Shown piece after piece: positions 41,483 through 50,730 of a DNA stretch of 64,000 nt. The translations under genes were made by a program, and so were the position numbers. The DNA comes from Pseudooceanicola endophyticus (GTDB lineage Bacteria > Pseudomonadota > Alphaproteobacteria > Rhodobacterales > Rhodobacteraceae), in the NCBI RefSeq assembly GCF_018760365.1, contig NZ_JAHIAB010000004.1:310001-374000 (forward strand), written 5' to 3'. A model generated the notes under the pieces. It searched no databases, was not told the origin of the DNA, and saw only the letters and a list, made by a program, of their open reading frames with translations. Within the stretch, counting starts at the first letter, position 1. Each line of letters begins with the position of its first letter.

Positions 41483-42519
41483 ATGCGGGGCAGCTGCTCG
41501 CCCACCAGCATGTCGACGATGCGGGTGCCGCCGAAGGCGGTGCGCAGGGTGACGGGGATCGTGCCCTTTTCCACCGCGCGCCCGATGAGGCAGGCATCGC
41601 GGCCCGCCTCGGTGGCGTGCATCGCGGCCAGCGCCGCCCCGGCCTGATCCTCGGGGACGAAGAGGACCAGCGTGCCCTCGTTCGCGAGGTAGAGCGGATC
41701 AAGGCCCAGGATCTCGCACATGCCGCGCACTTCGGGGCGCAGGGGCAGGGCGGCCTCGTCCAGGGCGACGGTGACGCCGGCGCTCATCGCCATCTCGTTG
41801 AGGCACGAGGCGAGGCCGCCGCGGGTCGCATCGCGCGCCGCGCGGGTGCCGGGGGCGGCGGCCAGCACCGCCTCGATCAGCCCGTTCAGCGACTGGCAGT
41901 CCGATTGCAGCGGCGAGGACAGCGCCAGATCGCCCCGTGCCGCGAGGATTGTCGCGCCGTGATCGCCAAGGACGCCGTTGACCAGCGCCACATCGCCGGG
42001 GCGGATGTGGCGGGCGGCCATGTCGCGGCCCGGCGGGATCACCCCCACGCCGGAGGTGGTGATGAACACCCCGTCGCCCGAGCCGCGCCCGACGACCTTG
42101 GTGTCCCCGGTGACTATGCGGACACCTGCAATGGCGGCCTCGCGCGCCATGGAGGCGACGATGCGCTTCAGCTGGGCGATCTCGGTGCCTTCCTCGATGA
42201 TGAAGGCCGCCGAGAGCCACAGCGGTTGCGCGCCGCCCACCGCCAGATCGTTCACGGTGCCGCAGACCGCCAGCTTGCCGATGTCGCCGCCGGGGAATTC
42301 CAGCGGCGTGACGACGAAACTGTCGGTGGTGAAGGCGAGGCGCGCGCCGGGTTCGCGCAGCGCCTCGGCGCTCAGGCGGGCCTGATCCTCGTCGCTGTCG
42401 GGGCGGAAGACATCGGTGAAGACTTCTTCGATGAGGTCGCGCATGGCCCGCCCGCCGCCGCCATGGGCCATGGTGATGCGGGTGTCGCGCAGCCGCGAGG
42501 GCTTGGTTTCGGCGTTCAT
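41476..42519 (-). CDS. hypE: Hydrogenase maturation protein HypE
   Basis: A 347-residue ATP-dependent dehydratase of the PurM/ThiL fold. It converts the carbamoyl group on its C-terminal cysteine (last residues QLPRIC) to cyanide for the NiFe active site. The N-terminal MAHGGGGRAMRDLI and the nucleotide-binding ATGDTK-like IVTGDTKVVGRGSGDGVF match the family. The ATG at 42519 begins MNAETKPSRL; it lies 13 bases after the hypD stop. HypE is the last gene of the long hup/hyp block. Confidence 0.95.
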   Translation of the reverse strand: MNAETKPSRLRDTRITMAHGGGGRAMRDLIEEVFTDVFRPDSDEDQARLSAEALREPGARLAFTTDSFVVTPLEFPGGDIGKLAVCGTVNDLAVGGAQPLWLSAAFIIEEGTEIAQLKRIVASMAREAAIAGVRIVTGDTKVVGRGSGDGVFITTSGVGVIPPGRDMAARHIRPGDVALVNGVLGDHGATILAARGDLALSSPLQSDCQSLNGLIEAVLAAAPGTRAARDATRGGLASCLNEMAMSAGVTVALDEAALPLRPEVRGMCEILGLDPLYLANEGTLVLFVPEDQAGAALAAMHATEAGRDACLIGRAVEKGTIPVTLRTAFGGTRIVDMLVGEQLPRIC

Positions 42520-42532
42520 CTTCGGGGTCCTT

Positions 42533-43675
42533 CTATTCCGCCGCGAGGCGGGCACCGCCATAGGTCCAGTAGGCCGCGCAGGCCCCTTCGGAGCTGACCA
42601 TCAGCGCCCCCAGCGGCGTATCGGGGGTGCAGCCGCGGCCGAACTGCGGGCAGGCGGTGGGTTTCATCCGTCCGGTCATCACCTTGCCGCAGGCGCAGCC
42701 CTCGGGTTCGGGGACGGGGGTGCGCCCGGTAGAGGCCGCGTAGCCGATGCCGAATTTCGTTTCCGCATCATAGGCCAGGTACTTGTCGCGGATGCGCAGG
42801 CCCGAGGCGTCAATTTCCCCGAGGCCCCGCCATTCGAAGCTGGGGCGTTCCTCGTAGACATCGGCCATGGCTGCGATCGAGACCGGGTTGCCGTGTTCGG
42901 GCACGACGCGGGCATACTGGTTCTCAATCTCCGCGCGGCCCGTGCGGATCTGTTCCAGCACCATCAGCACAGATTGCAGCAGGTCGAGCGGTTCGAACCC
43001 CGCAACGACCAGCGGCTTGCCGTAGTCGCGGGCGATGAAATCGTAGGGGTGGATGCCGATCACCATCGAGACATGCCCCGGGCCCACGAACCCGTCGAGC
43101 TGCATGTAGGGATCATCCAGCAGCGCCTTGATCGGCGGCGGCACGGTGATGTGGTTGCAGAAGATGGTGAAGTTCGGGATCTGCTCGCGCGCGGCGACCT
43201 GGATGGTGAGGGCGGTCGAGGGGGTCGTGGTCTCGAATCCGAGGCCGAAGAAGACGACTTCCTTGTCGGGGTTGCGGCGGGCCAGTTCCAGCGCATCGAG
43301 GGGGGAATAGACGGTGCGCACATCGGCGCCCCCGGCCTTGGCCTGAAGCAGGGAGCCCTTGGATCCCGGCACCCGCATGGCATCGCCGAAGCTGGTGAAG
43401 ATCACGCCGGGACGGCGGGCGATCTCGACCGCCTCGTCGACGCGGGTCATCGGCAGGACGCAGACCGGGCAGCCGGGGCCATGGATGAACTCCACCCCCT
43501 CATGCACCAGCTTGTCGAGGCCGTAGCGAAAGATCGCATGGGTGTGGCCGCCGCAGATCTCCATGATGCGGATGGGATTTTCGGCGCTGGCGCCGATCGC
43601 GTCGGCGGCACGGGCGATGGCCGCAAGCAGGGCATGGGCCTTGCTCGGGTCGCGGAATTCCTCGACGTATTTCAT
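42533..43675 (-). CDS. hypD: Hydrogenase maturation protein HypD
   Basis: A 380-residue [4Fe-4S] protein on which, together with HypC, the Fe(CN)2CO unit is assembled. Conserved features are EICGGHTHAIFRYG near residue 45, the thiol pair GPGCPVCVLP, FGLGFETTTPSTA, and the C-terminal cluster-binding cysteines in EGCACGKVMTG and TACPQFGRGC. The ATG at 43675 overlaps the hypC stop by four bases, so HypC and HypD are translated together. Confidence 0.95.
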   Translation of the reverse strand: MKYVEEFRDPSKAHALLAAIARAADAIGASAENPIRIMEICGGHTHAIFRYGLDKLVHEGVEFIHGPGCPVCVLPMTRVDEAVEIARRPGVIFTSFGDAMRVPGSKGSLLQAKAGGADVRTVYSPLDALELARRNPDKEVVFFGLGFETTTPSTALTIQVAAREQIPNFTIFCNHITVPPPIKALLDDPYMQLDGFVGPGHVSMVIGIHPYDFIARDYGKPLVVAGFEPLDLLQSVLMVLEQIRTGRAEIENQYARVVPEHGNPVSIAAMADVYEERPSFEWRGLGEIDASGLRIRDKYLAYDAETKFGIGYAASTGRTPVPEPEGCACGKVMTGRMKPTACPQFGRGCTPDTPLGALMVSSEGACAAYWTYGGARLAAE

Positions 43676-43965
43676 GCCTGCCCCCCGGCGAGGGCCCGGT
43701 CCCCCTCGGCCATCTGATCGAGCGCCTCCTGCGCCTCGCCAAGCGCGCGCAGGGCCTCCAGCGTCCGGGCGGCCTCGTCGGCGTCGATCACCGCCATGGC
43801 GAAGCCGACGTGGATCAGCACCCATTCGCCCACCAGATCCTCCAGCGGTCGGTCGGCGACGCAGGCCAGAGAGACCTCTCGTTTCACGCCGGAAACATCC
43901 GCCAGCCCCATCTGCCGGGCGGCGTCGGTGATGGCCGTGATCTGGCCGGGAATGCCAAGGCACAT
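43672..43965 (-). CDS. hypC: Hydrogenase maturation chaperone HypC
   Basis: A 97-residue HypC/HupF-family chaperone starting MCLGIPGQI, with the essential Cys2 that carries the iron centre after removal of Met1. It forms the scaffold complex with HypD and delivers the cofactor to the large-subunit precursor. It has a longer helical C-terminus than E. coli HypC. The gene begins four bases after the hupR stop and overlaps hypD. A second member of the family, HupF, is encoded 6 kb upstream. Confidence 0.94.
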   Translation of the reverse strand: MCLGIPGQITAITDAARQMGLADVSGVKREVSLACVADRPLEDLVGEWVLIHVGFAMAVIDADEAARTLEALRALGEAQEALDQMAEGDRALAGGQA

Positions 43966-43969
43966 TGGT

Positions 43970-45442
43970 TCAGTCCTCTTCGGAAATGGCGGCGTGGGGT
44001 TCGATCCCGTAACGCTCCAGCTTGGCGCGCAGCCCGACGCGGGACAGACCCAGTTCGGCAGCGGCACGGGACTTGTTCCACTTCAGCCGGGTCAGGGTCT
44101 CGCCCAGGATGCGCATTTCCATGATCTCGACCCGGTCCTTCAGCGTGCCCTCAAGCTGGCTGAGATCGGGAAGCGAGCAGTGCTCCTCTTCGCGCGGATC
44201 GCGCGATTGCAGGATGTGGCGTGAAATCACGTCGGCGCCCAGCGTCATGTCCTGCGCCAGGATCAGCATCCGCGTCACCTCATTGCGCAGTTCGGGCAGG
44301 TTGCCGGGCCAGTCGTAGGCCTGAAGAAAGGCGATGGCGGCGGGCGCGAGGCCCCGCGCCGCCTTGCCGTGTTCGCTGGCGGCCTCGTGCAGGTAGCGCT
44401 CGGCCAGCAGGGCGATGTCTTCGCTGCGCGCGCGCAGCGGCGGCATGGTCAGCTCTGTCACCTGCAGCGCATAGTAGAGATCGCTGCGGAAGCGCCCGTC
44501 GGCGACGCGGGCGCGCAGCTCCCGGTGGGTGCCGGCGATGAGGCGGGCATGGGTGGTCAGGGTCTCGTGCGCGCCGAAGGGCTGGAAGGCGCCCTCGGTC
44601 ACGACGCGCAGGACGGCGACCTGCATGGCGGGCGACAGGGTGTCGATGCCGTTCAGGAAGACGGTGCCCCGGTCGGCCTTCTGCAACAGGCCCGCGCGGG
44701 TCTGGGTGACGCCGGGCAGGGCGCCGCGCCGGGCGCCGAACAGTTCCGCCTGAAGCGCCTCGTCGCCCAGGCCCGCGCAGTTCAGCTCGTAGAACGGTCG
44801 GTCGGCGCGCAGCGATCCATAGTGCATGGCGCGCGCCAGATCGGTCTTGCCGGTGCCCGGTTCGCCGGTGATCAGCACCGGCACGTCGAAGCTGGCGAAA
44901 TGGCGCGCCAGCGCGATGGTCGCGTTCAGAGGAGAGTTCGGGCCGCGCAGCACCTTCTCGAAGCCCAGCCCCGCCTGCAGCAGCCGGCGGCGTTCCTCGG
45001 TGCGCGCCGAGGCGGCGGTGCCGAGGTAGCGCATCTCCAGCGTCATGCGCTCGTGGTCGCGGGCCAGTTCAAAGAGGCGGGCGGCGTTCTTCACCGCCAT
45101 CAGCAGCTGGTCGGGGTGCCAGGGCTTGGTGATGAACTGGTAGATCCCGGCGGCGTTGATCGCCTGGATCATGTCCGCCGTCTCGGTATAGCCGGTCACG
45201 ATGATGCGCACCGTGTCGGGCCAGCGGTCGCGGATCTCGGTCAGCAGCTCGATCCCGGTCTTGCCCGGCATCCGCTGGTCCGAGACCACGACCTGCACCC
45301 AGTGCTCCTCCATCAGCCGCCAGGCCTCGGCCGCGTCGGAGGCCTCGAGGACGTGGAAATCGTCCTCGAGCGCCATCCGCATGGCGGCGACGGAATGGGG
45401 CTCGTCATCGACGACAAGGATGGTGGGGAGCGAGGTGCTCAT
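43970..45442 (-). CDS. hupR: Hydrogenase response regulator HupR (NtrC family without GAFTGA)
   Basis: A 490-residue transcription activator of hupSL. The receiver domain has acceptor Asp55 ([10 protein letters not shown]). The central AAA+ domain keeps Walker A GEPGTGKT (193-200). The sigma54-contact loop reads [10 protein letters not shown] instead of GAFTGA, and the Walker B segment is VFLNGID rather than LFLDEI. The C-terminal Fis-type HTH is [20 protein letters not shown]. This fits R. capsulatus HupR, which works with the housekeeping sigma factor and activates when unphosphorylated. The ATG overlaps the hypB stop by four bases. Its kinase partner HupT is encoded at the other end of the cluster. 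Confidence 0.94.
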   Translation of the reverse strand: MSTSLPTILVVDDEPHSVAAMRMALEDDFHVLEASDAAEAWRLMEEHWVQVVVSDQRMPGKTGIELLTEIRDRWPDTVRIIVTGYTETADMIQAINAAGIYQFITKPWHPDQLLMAVKNAARLFELARDHERMTLEMRYLGTAASARTEERRRLLQAGLGFEKVLRGPNSPLNATIALARHFASFDVPVLITGEPGTGKTDLARAMHYGSLRADRPFYELNCAGLGDEALQAELFGARRGALPGVTQTRAGLLQKADRGTVFLNGIDTLSPAMQVAVLRVVTEGAFQPFGAHETLTTHARLIAGTHRELRARVADGRFRSDLYYALQVTELTMPPLRARSEDIALLAERYLHEAASEHGKAARGLAPAAIAFLQAYDWPGNLPELRNEVTRMLILAQDMTLGADVISRHILQSRDPREEEHCSLPDLSQLEGTLKDRVEIMEMRILGETLTRLKWNKSRAAAELGLSRVGLRAKLERYGIEPHAAISEED

Positions 45443-46311
45443 TCCGCGGCCTGCTCCATGTGCTTGGCCAGCGCATTGGTGCGCAGCCAGCTGATCCAGC
45501 GGTCCAGCCCCTCGCCGGTGCGGGCAGAGACGCGGATCACCTCGATCAGCGGGTTCACCCGGCGCAGGTTGGCCTCGTACAGGTCGAGGTCCACGTCGCA
45601 ATGCGGCGCGAGGTCGGTCTTGTTGAGGATTGCCAGCCGGGAGGCGGTGAACATGTCGGGGTATTTCAGCGGCTTGTCCTCTCCTTCCGTGACCGAAAGG
45701 ATGGCGACCTTGGCGTCTTCGCCCAGGTCGAAGGCGGCGGGGCAGACCAGGTTGCCGACGTTCTCGATGAACAGCGTGGTGCCGGCGGCGGGGTTGAGGT
45801 GATCCAGCGCATGGCCGACCATGTGGGCATCCAGATGGCAGCCCTTGCCGGTGTTGATCTGGATCGCCGGGGCGCCGGTAGCGCGGATGCGGTCGGCGTC
45901 ATTGGTGGTCTGCTGGTCGCCCTCGATCACCGCGACGGGGCCTTCCATGGCGCGGATCGTGGCGCACAGAAGCGTCGTCTTGCCCGAACCCGGAGAGGAG
46001 ACGAGGTTGACCGCGAAACTGTCGAGCGCCTGAAGCCGGGCGCGGTTGACCTGCGCCAGCCGGTCGTTGTGCGACAGGATGCCGGTCTCGATCTCGATCA
46101 GGCGTTCCTGGGACATGCCGGGCACCTCGGTCCCCGCCGGGCCAAGGCCAAGGTGGATGTTGTGGGCATGGCCGTGATGGTGATGCCCGTGGTCATGTGC
46201 GTGGTCATGATCATGCGCGTGGTCGTGATCATGAGGGTGGTGGGAATGGCCATGGTCGTGGGAATGATCATGGGCCAGGTGCGAGTCGCCGCATCCGCAA
46301 ACGGTGCACAT
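45439..46311 (-). CDS. hypB: Hydrogenase nickel-insertion GTPase HypB
   Basis: A 290-residue GTPase that supplies Ni to the large subunit. It starts with the high-affinity site [10 protein letters not shown] nickel-storage stretch follows, with about 23 His among the first 55 residues, alternating with Asp, Gly and Ala. The SIMIBI GTPase domain has the P-loop [11 protein letters not shown] and the metal/switch region [16 protein letters not shown] long His region suggests Ni storage as in Rhizobium or Bradyrhizobium HypB. The ATG overlaps the hypA stop by one base (TGATG). Confidence 0.95.
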   Translation of the reverse strand: MCTVCGCGDSHLAHDHSHDHGHSHHPHDHDHAHDHDHAHDHGHHHHGHAHNIHLGLGPAGTEVPGMSQERLIEIETGILSHNDRLAQVNRARLQALDSFAVNLVSSPGSGKTTLLCATIRAMEGPVAVIEGDQQTTNDADRIRATGAPAIQINTGKGCHLDAHMVGHALDHLNPAAGTTLFIENVGNLVCPAAFDLGEDAKVAILSVTEGEDKPLKYPDMFTASRLAILNKTDLAPHCDVDLDLYEANLRRVNPLIEVIRVSARTGEGLDRWISWLRTNALAKHMEQAAE

Positions 46312-46652
46312 CAGATGACCTCCATGTCCTTGATCTGCATTTCATCGCCGCCCTGGGGCAGCAGCCTGCCCCCGCCGCACAGCGGGCAGGGATCCAGGCG
46401 GTTCTCGATCTCGACCGTCTTCATGCAGTCGTAGCACAGCGCCACGCCCGGCAGGTCGAGCATCACAAGTTCGGCACCCTCGGCCTTGGAGCCGCGCATC
46501 ACGACCTCCCAGGCGAAGCCGAGGGCGGGTTTCTCGACCCCGGCGAAGCGGCCGATTTCCAGCCGCACGCGGGTCACGCGGGTCACGTCGGGGCGGTCGG
46601 CGGCCTGTTCGACCACCCGGCGGATGCCTTCGCAGAGCGACATTTCATGCAT
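46311..46652 (-). CDS. hypA: Hydrogenase nickel-insertion protein HypA
   Basis: A 113-residue Ni/Zn protein that works with HypB. The N-terminal [10 protein letters not shown] carries the Ni ligand His2. The zinc site is formed by CYDCMKT and CPLCGGGR. The ATG at 46652 is used, because the mature ligand set requires MHE at the N-terminus; a TTG one codon upstream is ignored. It overlaps the hupK 3' end by eight bases. Confidence 0.95.
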   Translation of the reverse strand: MHEMSLCEGIRRVVEQAADRPDVTRVTRVRLEIGRFAGVEKPALGFAWEVVMRGSKAEGAELVMLDLPGVALCYDCMKTVEIENRLDPCPLCGGGRLLPQGGDEMQIKDMEVI

Positions 46653-47532
46653 CAATGGCCTCCAGCGTCACGGGGGAACAGGGATCGAGGATATCGAGCA
46701 GCAGCGGCGCCAGCGCGGTCTTTTCCGGCGGCAGCGTGGCGAGGGCGCGCGCCAGGATGCCGCCCGGGGCAAGCAGGCTGTCGGTCGGTGTCACGCGGGT
46801 CAGGGCTGTCACGGTTTCGTCCCGGGTCTCGATACGGATGGCATAGAACCCGCGGGTGGCGGGCACCACCGCGCAGCCGGGCGCGGGGCGGGCGATGGCG
46901 GGCAGGCTGCCCGCCAGGGCCATCTCCACATCGTAGAGCCGGGCACAGGCGCGCCACAAGGGGCCGCGACCCGATGTCTCTTCCAGGGCGCGCATCGCGG
47001 GGTGGTCAAGGTGCCGCAGGGCCACGGAATTTTCCTTCGGACGCGGGTCCAGAAGGGTCTCGGGGGTGGCCGGAGGCAGGCTCCCGGCCACGGCCTCTCC
47101 CGGGGCGAAAAGCCGGTGGATGGATGCGAAGACCGGCGCCGCACCCCGGGAGGAGGTCAGAAAGGCCTGCATCTCGGCTGCGGTGCGCGGGGCGTGGCCC
47201 ATGGGGCCGAACAGCGTTTCCGCGACGCCTTCGCCGCTGGCCCAGCGGGGTGGCAGGGGCAGCGGCGGCAGGTCCAGCAGCTTCGGCCAGGTGATGCAGA
47301 GCTTCAGCAGGTGGTCGCGCAGGACCTCCTGGGCGATGCCGGCGGGATCTGCGGGGCGGCCGAGCGCGCAGGCCACGGCCGCCCCCTGTGCCGCCCGACA
47401 CAACGCAAAGAGCCGCGGCAGAAGCGCGGCGAGCGCATCCGTGGACAGGCCCGCGGCGATCCGGCCCAGGTCGGGCTGGGGCGCGGCACGGACCCGCAAC
47501 ACGGGCGGAGCTGGGGCGGCAGTGTCGGTCAT
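46645..47532 (-). CDS. hupK: Hydrogenase assembly protein HupK
   Basis: A 295-residue accessory protein, a shortened relative of the NiFe large subunit that lacks the N-terminal CxxC pair and keeps only a relic of the C-terminal motif ([13 protein letters not shown] compared with DPCLACSTH in HupL). In Rhizobium and Rhodobacter HupK is needed for cofactor assembly and may act as a scaffold. Only one Cys of the two C-terminal ligands remains (DPC), consistent with binding an iron fragment but not a full NiFe site. The ATG overlaps the hupJ stop by one base. Confidence 0.88.
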   Translation of the reverse strand: MTDTAAPAPPVLRVRAAPQPDLGRIAAGLSTDALAALLPRLFALCRAAQGAAVACALGRPADPAGIAQEVLRDHLLKLCITWPKLLDLPPLPLPPRWASGEGVAETLFGPMGHAPRTAAEMQAFLTSSRGAAPVFASIHRLFAPGEAVAGSLPPATPETLLDPRPKENSVALRHLDHPAMRALEETSGRGPLWRACARLYDVEMALAGSLPAIARPAPGCAVVPATRGFYAIRIETRDETVTALTRVTPTDSLLAPGGILARALATLPPEKTALAPLLLDILDPCSPVTLEAIDA

Positions 47533-48344
47533 CAGGCGGTCGTCTCTCCGGTGGCAAGGCCCGCGGTCAGCACAGAGCGCCGCGACGGGCGGTCGGTCAG
47601 GATCGGCACCGGGGGCTCTTCGGGGGCTTCGGCAGCGGCGGCCTCAGCCTCAGCCTCAGCCTCAGCCTCGCGCGCGGCGCGGATATCGGCGGCGCGGTCG
47701 GTCTCGGCCTGGTTCTCGGGGTCGAACAGCGCCAGCATCACCGCCTCTGCCACCTCTACCGCGTCCTTCTGGCGGGTGAAATCCCCCATGGGCGAGAACA
47801 GAGAGCAGGCCTTGTAGGGGCCGGTCAGCGGGCGGGCGTTGTGGATGAATTCGTAATCGCCCGAGGGGAAGGCGATGACTTCCTTCTCGCCGGCGGTCAG
47901 CTCCCAGGTCTGGCCGTCGGGCAGCAGGATCAGGTTCATGAACCAGGGGCTGACCAGAACCCCCAGCACCTGCCCCTCGTGGGCGCGAAAGCCCACGGCC
48001 TCGACCCGCAGCGCCTTGTTGACCAGCGGCACGTCGCGCATCTTGGAATGCCAGACCTCGTTGAAGTCATCGACAAGGCGCGCGGTCAGGGCCGAGATGC
48101 GGTTGGCCTCCAGCAGGTCGGCGGCGCCGGGATCTTCCAGCACCATGAACTGTTCGGCGGGGGCCGAGCAGGTCGGACAGGACCAGTCGGAGGGCAGCGC
48201 GGCAAACGGCGTGCCGGGGTCGATCTGGCGCGTGGCATCGCCCTCGGCCGGATCGTAGGGGGTCCAGCAGACCTTGCATTCCATGATCGCCTGCGGGCTG
48301 ATGCGGTCCGCCGCGCCCAGGTAGGAGCCCTCGAAGCCGCTCAT
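47532..48344 (-). CDS. hupJ: HupJ with N-terminal rubredoxin domain (HupI-HupJ fusion type)
   Basis: A 270-residue hydrogenase expression protein. Residues 20-70 are a rubredoxin with the iron-binding pairs MECKVCWTPYDP and WSCPTCSAP. A HupJ/HyaF-like body follows to about residue 215. Near residue 230 an Ala-Glu repeat (AEAEAEAEAA) is encoded by a hexanucleotide tandem repeat, before a short C-terminal tail. In R. capsulatus HupJ has the same fusion, while Rhizobium uses separate hupI and hupJ. The rubredoxin is thought to protect hydrogenase assembly under oxygen. It overlaps hupH by four bases. Confidence 0.9.
   Translation of the reverse strand: MSGFEGSYLGAADRISPQAIMECKVCWTPYDPAEGDATRQIDPGTPFAALPSDWSCPTCSAPAEQFMVLEDPGAADLLEANRISALTARLVDDFNEVWHSKMRDVPLVNKALRVEAVGFRAHEGQVLGVLVSPWFMNLILLPDGQTWELTAGEKEVIAFPSGDYEFIHNARPLTGPYKACSLFSPMGDFTRQKDAVEVAEAVMLALFDPENQAETDRAADIRAAREAEAEAEAEAAAAEAPEEPPVPILTDRPSRRSVLTAGLATGETTA
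47641..47670. repeat. Hexanucleotide tandem repeat inside hupJ
   Basis: Five units of GCCTCA (the last GCCTCG) on the plus strand encode an alternating Ala-Glu run in HupJ. The six-base unit keeps the reading frame when copies are gained or lost, so the linker length may vary between strains. Confidence 0.8.
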
Positions 48345-49153
48345 CGGATCGCCTCCACCACTTCGCGCAGGCGCTCGGCGCTGTCGGCCAGATCCTCATG
48401 CGCGGCCAGCACGACCTGGGGCATCGCGGTGATCTCGTAGGTGTCGAGGATCAGCTGGTCGGTGGAGTTGAAGAACTGCACGTGCCAGCAGCGCGGCAGC
48501 GCGGTCGAGGTGATCCGGCAGTTGCCATAGCCGCGCGACAGGATGTCGACGCTGCCCTCGCCCAGCCGGGAACCCAGCCAGGCCAGGTCCTCCTCGGTAT
48601 GGGGCAGCAGCGAAAGGTTGATCACATGCAGTTGGGTGCCGCGGGCGGAGTGGTCCAGCAATTCCGAGAGCAGGGCCGGGGCGTTGATCACGCCGGGGCC
48701 GGGGCGGGCATCGCCGGGGGCGCGGAAGGGGGCGGCGGCGCGGGTGATGGCGGCGGAGGGGGCGGGGGCGACCTCGACCATGTCGAGGCCCTCGCCCGTC
48801 AGGCACCAGACCCCGGCAAAGACCGATTCCTGCACCCGGATCGCGGGGATGTCGCGGATCTTCATCGCCACCTCGCCCTCGCCCAGGGTTTCCGAAAGCA
48901 GCCGGCGCGCGGAGGGGGAGAGCGCGGAGAGGTCGAAGCGCTGCGCCGCGCCGCCGGCTGCCACGCGCTCGCAGGCCTCGGCAAAGGCAAGGAGCGCATC
49001 CAGGGCCTCTGTCGGGGCGTCCATCATCTCCGGCAGGTGCATCGTGTAGGTCCGCATGTCCTGGGGCATGGACATGTATTCAAGCTCTGCGCCGTCCTCG
49101 GAGGTCTGCGATCCGGGGCCGTAGCCGGTGGGCGGCAGGTGGAAGTTCTGCAT
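48341..49153 (-). CDS. hupH: Hydrogenase expression/assembly protein HupH
   Basis: A 270-residue HupH/HyaF-family protein. The N-terminal segment LPPTGYGPGSQTSEDG is characteristic, and the C-terminal domain has SRGYGNCRITSTALPRCWHV and VQFFNSTDQLILDTYEIT. HupH is required for processing of the hydrogenase large subunit or maturation of its Fe-S partner; the precise step is not settled. Gene order and overlap with hupJ match the R. capsulatus cluster. The ATG at 49153 lies 20 bases downstream of the hupG stop. Confidence 0.92.
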   Translation of the reverse strand: MQNFHLPPTGYGPGSQTSEDGAELEYMSMPQDMRTYTMHLPEMMDAPTEALDALLAFAEACERVAAGGAAQRFDLSALSPSARRLLSETLGEGEVAMKIRDIPAIRVQESVFAGVWCLTGEGLDMVEVAPAPSAAITRAAAPFRAPGDARPGPGVINAPALLSELLDHSARGTQLHVINLSLLPHTEEDLAWLGSRLGEGSVDILSRGYGNCRITSTALPRCWHVQFFNSTDQLILDTYEITAMPQVVLAAHEDLADSAERLREVVEAIR

Positions 49154-49173
49154 GGGTCTGGCTTTCTTTTCGG

Positions 49174-49557
49174 CTATTCGGCGGCGGCAGGGGCAGAGAG
49201 GAAGCGGGGGATGCGCGCCATGTAATCGTCCCAGTCGCGCACCCGGGCGATGCCGCCCAGGCAGATGCCGTCATGGTAGAAGATCAGCGCGGGGGTCTTC
49301 AGCACGCCGCTGTCCTCGCGCAGGGTGGCCTCGATCGCGTCACCGATGACGGCGCAGTCGAAGGCGTTCTGGAAGGTCATCCGCAGCTCCGGCAGGATGA
49401 TCGCCACGTCGGGGGTCTCGAGGTTGCGCGCGGCATCGCCGGGCACGAAGGCCACGTGCACGCCGGGGCTGGCGGCCCAGGCATCGAAACTGCCGATATC
49501 GTCAAGGGCGGGCCAGCCAAGCTCGGTCGTCAGGCGGGTCACGAGGGGGTGCGTCAT
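49174..49557 (-). CDS. hupG: Thioredoxin-fold hydrogenase chaperone HupG (HyaE family)
   Basis: A 127-residue HyaE/HupG protein with a thioredoxin-like fold but no CxxC redox pair. Typical sequences are VAFVPGDAARNLETPDVAI and VLKTPALIFYHDGICLGGIA. The E. coli counterpart HyaE binds the Tat signal of the small subunit and is thought to delay export until folding and cluster insertion are finished. The Tat-bearing HupS encoded upstream is its expected client. Gene order (hupF-hupG-hupH) is standard. Confidence 0.92.
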   Translation of the reverse strand: MTHPLVTRLTTELGWPALDDIGSFDAWAASPGVHVAFVPGDAARNLETPDVAIILPELRMTFQNAFDCAVIGDAIEATLREDSGVLKTPALIFYHDGICLGGIARVRDWDDYMARIPRFLSAPAAAE

Positions 49558-49572
49558 GGGCGTCTCCGGGGC

Positions 49573-49893
49573 TCAGGCGTGGGTCTTGCCGGCGGCATGG
49601 GCCGCGGCCAGGTGGGGCGGAAGCTGCGGCGTGCGGGCGTCCAGATCGGCGAAGGCATCGCCGCTGTCACCGCCCGCCATGACCTGGCGCAGGCCCTTGA
49701 GGGCGGCGGCGATCTGGCGCGCCTCGGTTTCCGAGATCACCTCGCGGGCGGTGCCGAGGAAGCCCAGGACCCAGGTGCCGGCGGGCAGCGGGCCGGTCAG
49801 CGACAGGTCGATCAGCTCTTCGCGGGTGCCGTCGGTGGCCAGGCCCGCGATGCCGTCGCAGGACAGGATCCTGAGGGGGGTTCCGATGCACAT
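49573..49893 (-). CDS. hupF: HupF, HypC-like hydrogenase chaperone
   Basis: A 106-residue HypC-family protein with N-terminus MCIGTPLRI (Cys2 essential) and a longer C-terminal region than HypC (PPHLAAAHAAGKTHA). In Rhizobium HupF protects the HupL precursor under oxygen and keeps it competent for cofactor insertion. Two members of this family in one cluster, HypC and HupF, fit an aerobic or microaerobic hydrogenase. It begins four bases after the hupD stop. Confidence 0.92.
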   Translation of the reverse strand: MCIGTPLRILSCDGIAGLATDGTREELIDLSLTGPLPAGTWVLGFLGTAREVISETEARQIAAALKGLRQVMAGGDSGDAFADLDARTPQLPPHLAAAHAAGKTHA

Positions 49894-49896
49894 GGC

Positions 49897-50502
49897 CTAG
49901 TCCGCCGGGAAGAAGCGGGCATCGCCGCTGCGGCAGGCCAGCGTCTGGGAGGGGCGCTCGCCCTCGTAGACATCGCGGCGCAGTGCCGGGTCGGCCAGGT
50001 CGATGGAATGGGTCCGGCCGGGCACCGCATGGATGCCGCGCGCCGCCAGCCAGTCGCGGGCGATGGCGATGGCGGGGGCGACCTGGGCGGCGACAGCGGG
50101 GCGCAGGCTGCCGCCGTAATCCTCAAGCTCGACCGGCTGGACGCCGATCAGCACGACCTCTTCGGGGCAGTAGCCCATCAGCGTGGCGGTGGCGATCACG
50201 TCCTGAAAGCCGGTCTGGTGCAGCGACATCTTCTTGGCGCCCATGAAGGCGGGGACATCCTGCCCCTCGACCACCTTCAGGGTGCCGGCGGGCAGGCCGT
50301 AATCGACGGCATCGAAGACCACCATGATGTCCGCGGCCTCGAGGAAGGGCAGCAGGTAAAGCCCCTGGGTGCCGCCATCGAGCACGGTGACCTCGGGGCC
50401 GAACTGTAGCGTTGCGGCAAGGTCTTCGACGCAGCGCACGCCGAAGCCTTCGTCGGCCCAGAGCATGTTGCCGATGCCAAGGATGAGAGCGGTACGACCC
50501 AT
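49897..50502 (-). CDS. hupD: Hydrogenase maturation endopeptidase HupD
   Basis: A 201-residue nickel-dependent protease that removes the C-terminal peptide of HupL after nickel insertion. Family motifs are LILGIGNMLWADEGFGVRC near residue 5-24, LDGGTQGLYLLPFL, and the Ni ligands Glu, Asp and His: Glu in ADEGFG, Asp in VVFDAVDYG and His in KMSLHQTGF. The ATG at 50502 begins MGRTALILGIG; the frame is open further. The gene lies 277 bases after hupC, with a terminator in between, so an own promoter is possible. Confidence 0.94.
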   Translation of the reverse strand: MGRTALILGIGNMLWADEGFGVRCVEDLAATLQFGPEVTVLDGGTQGLYLLPFLEAADIMVVFDAVDYGLPAGTLKVVEGQDVPAFMGAKKMSLHQTGFQDVIATATLMGYCPEEVVLIGVQPVELEDYGGSLRPAVAAQVAPAIAIARDWLAARGIHAVPGRTHSIDLADPALRRDVYEGERPSQTLACRSGDARFFPAD

Positions 50503-50572
50503 GACGGTCCTCCTGGGGATGGGATCTTTCCGGGGCTCCTCCTGTCCCGGTAGCGGCAAGTTACCGTCCGGG

Positions 50573-50591
50573 CCGGCAAAATGGTTGCCGG
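50573..50591. other. Small hairpin in the hupC-hupD gap
   Basis: CCGGCAA-AATGG-TTGCCGG, a perfect 7-base stem 70 bases before the hupD start. A second one, CCCGGA-TTT-TCCGGG, lies at 50643-50657. Together they suggest a structured leader of a hupD transcript. The 277-base gap holds no convincing gene. Confidence 0.4.
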
Positions 50592-50730
50592 ATTTCCATC
50601 TTTGGCGGGAGGAGTTCAGGGTATTGAAAACGCTTGGTTAAACCCGGATTTTCCGGGGTGGCATCGAGGCGATGGTGGAAAGATTGTTTCCTGTTTGCCG
50701 TATTTTTGGAAAGATGAATTCCGGAAACGA

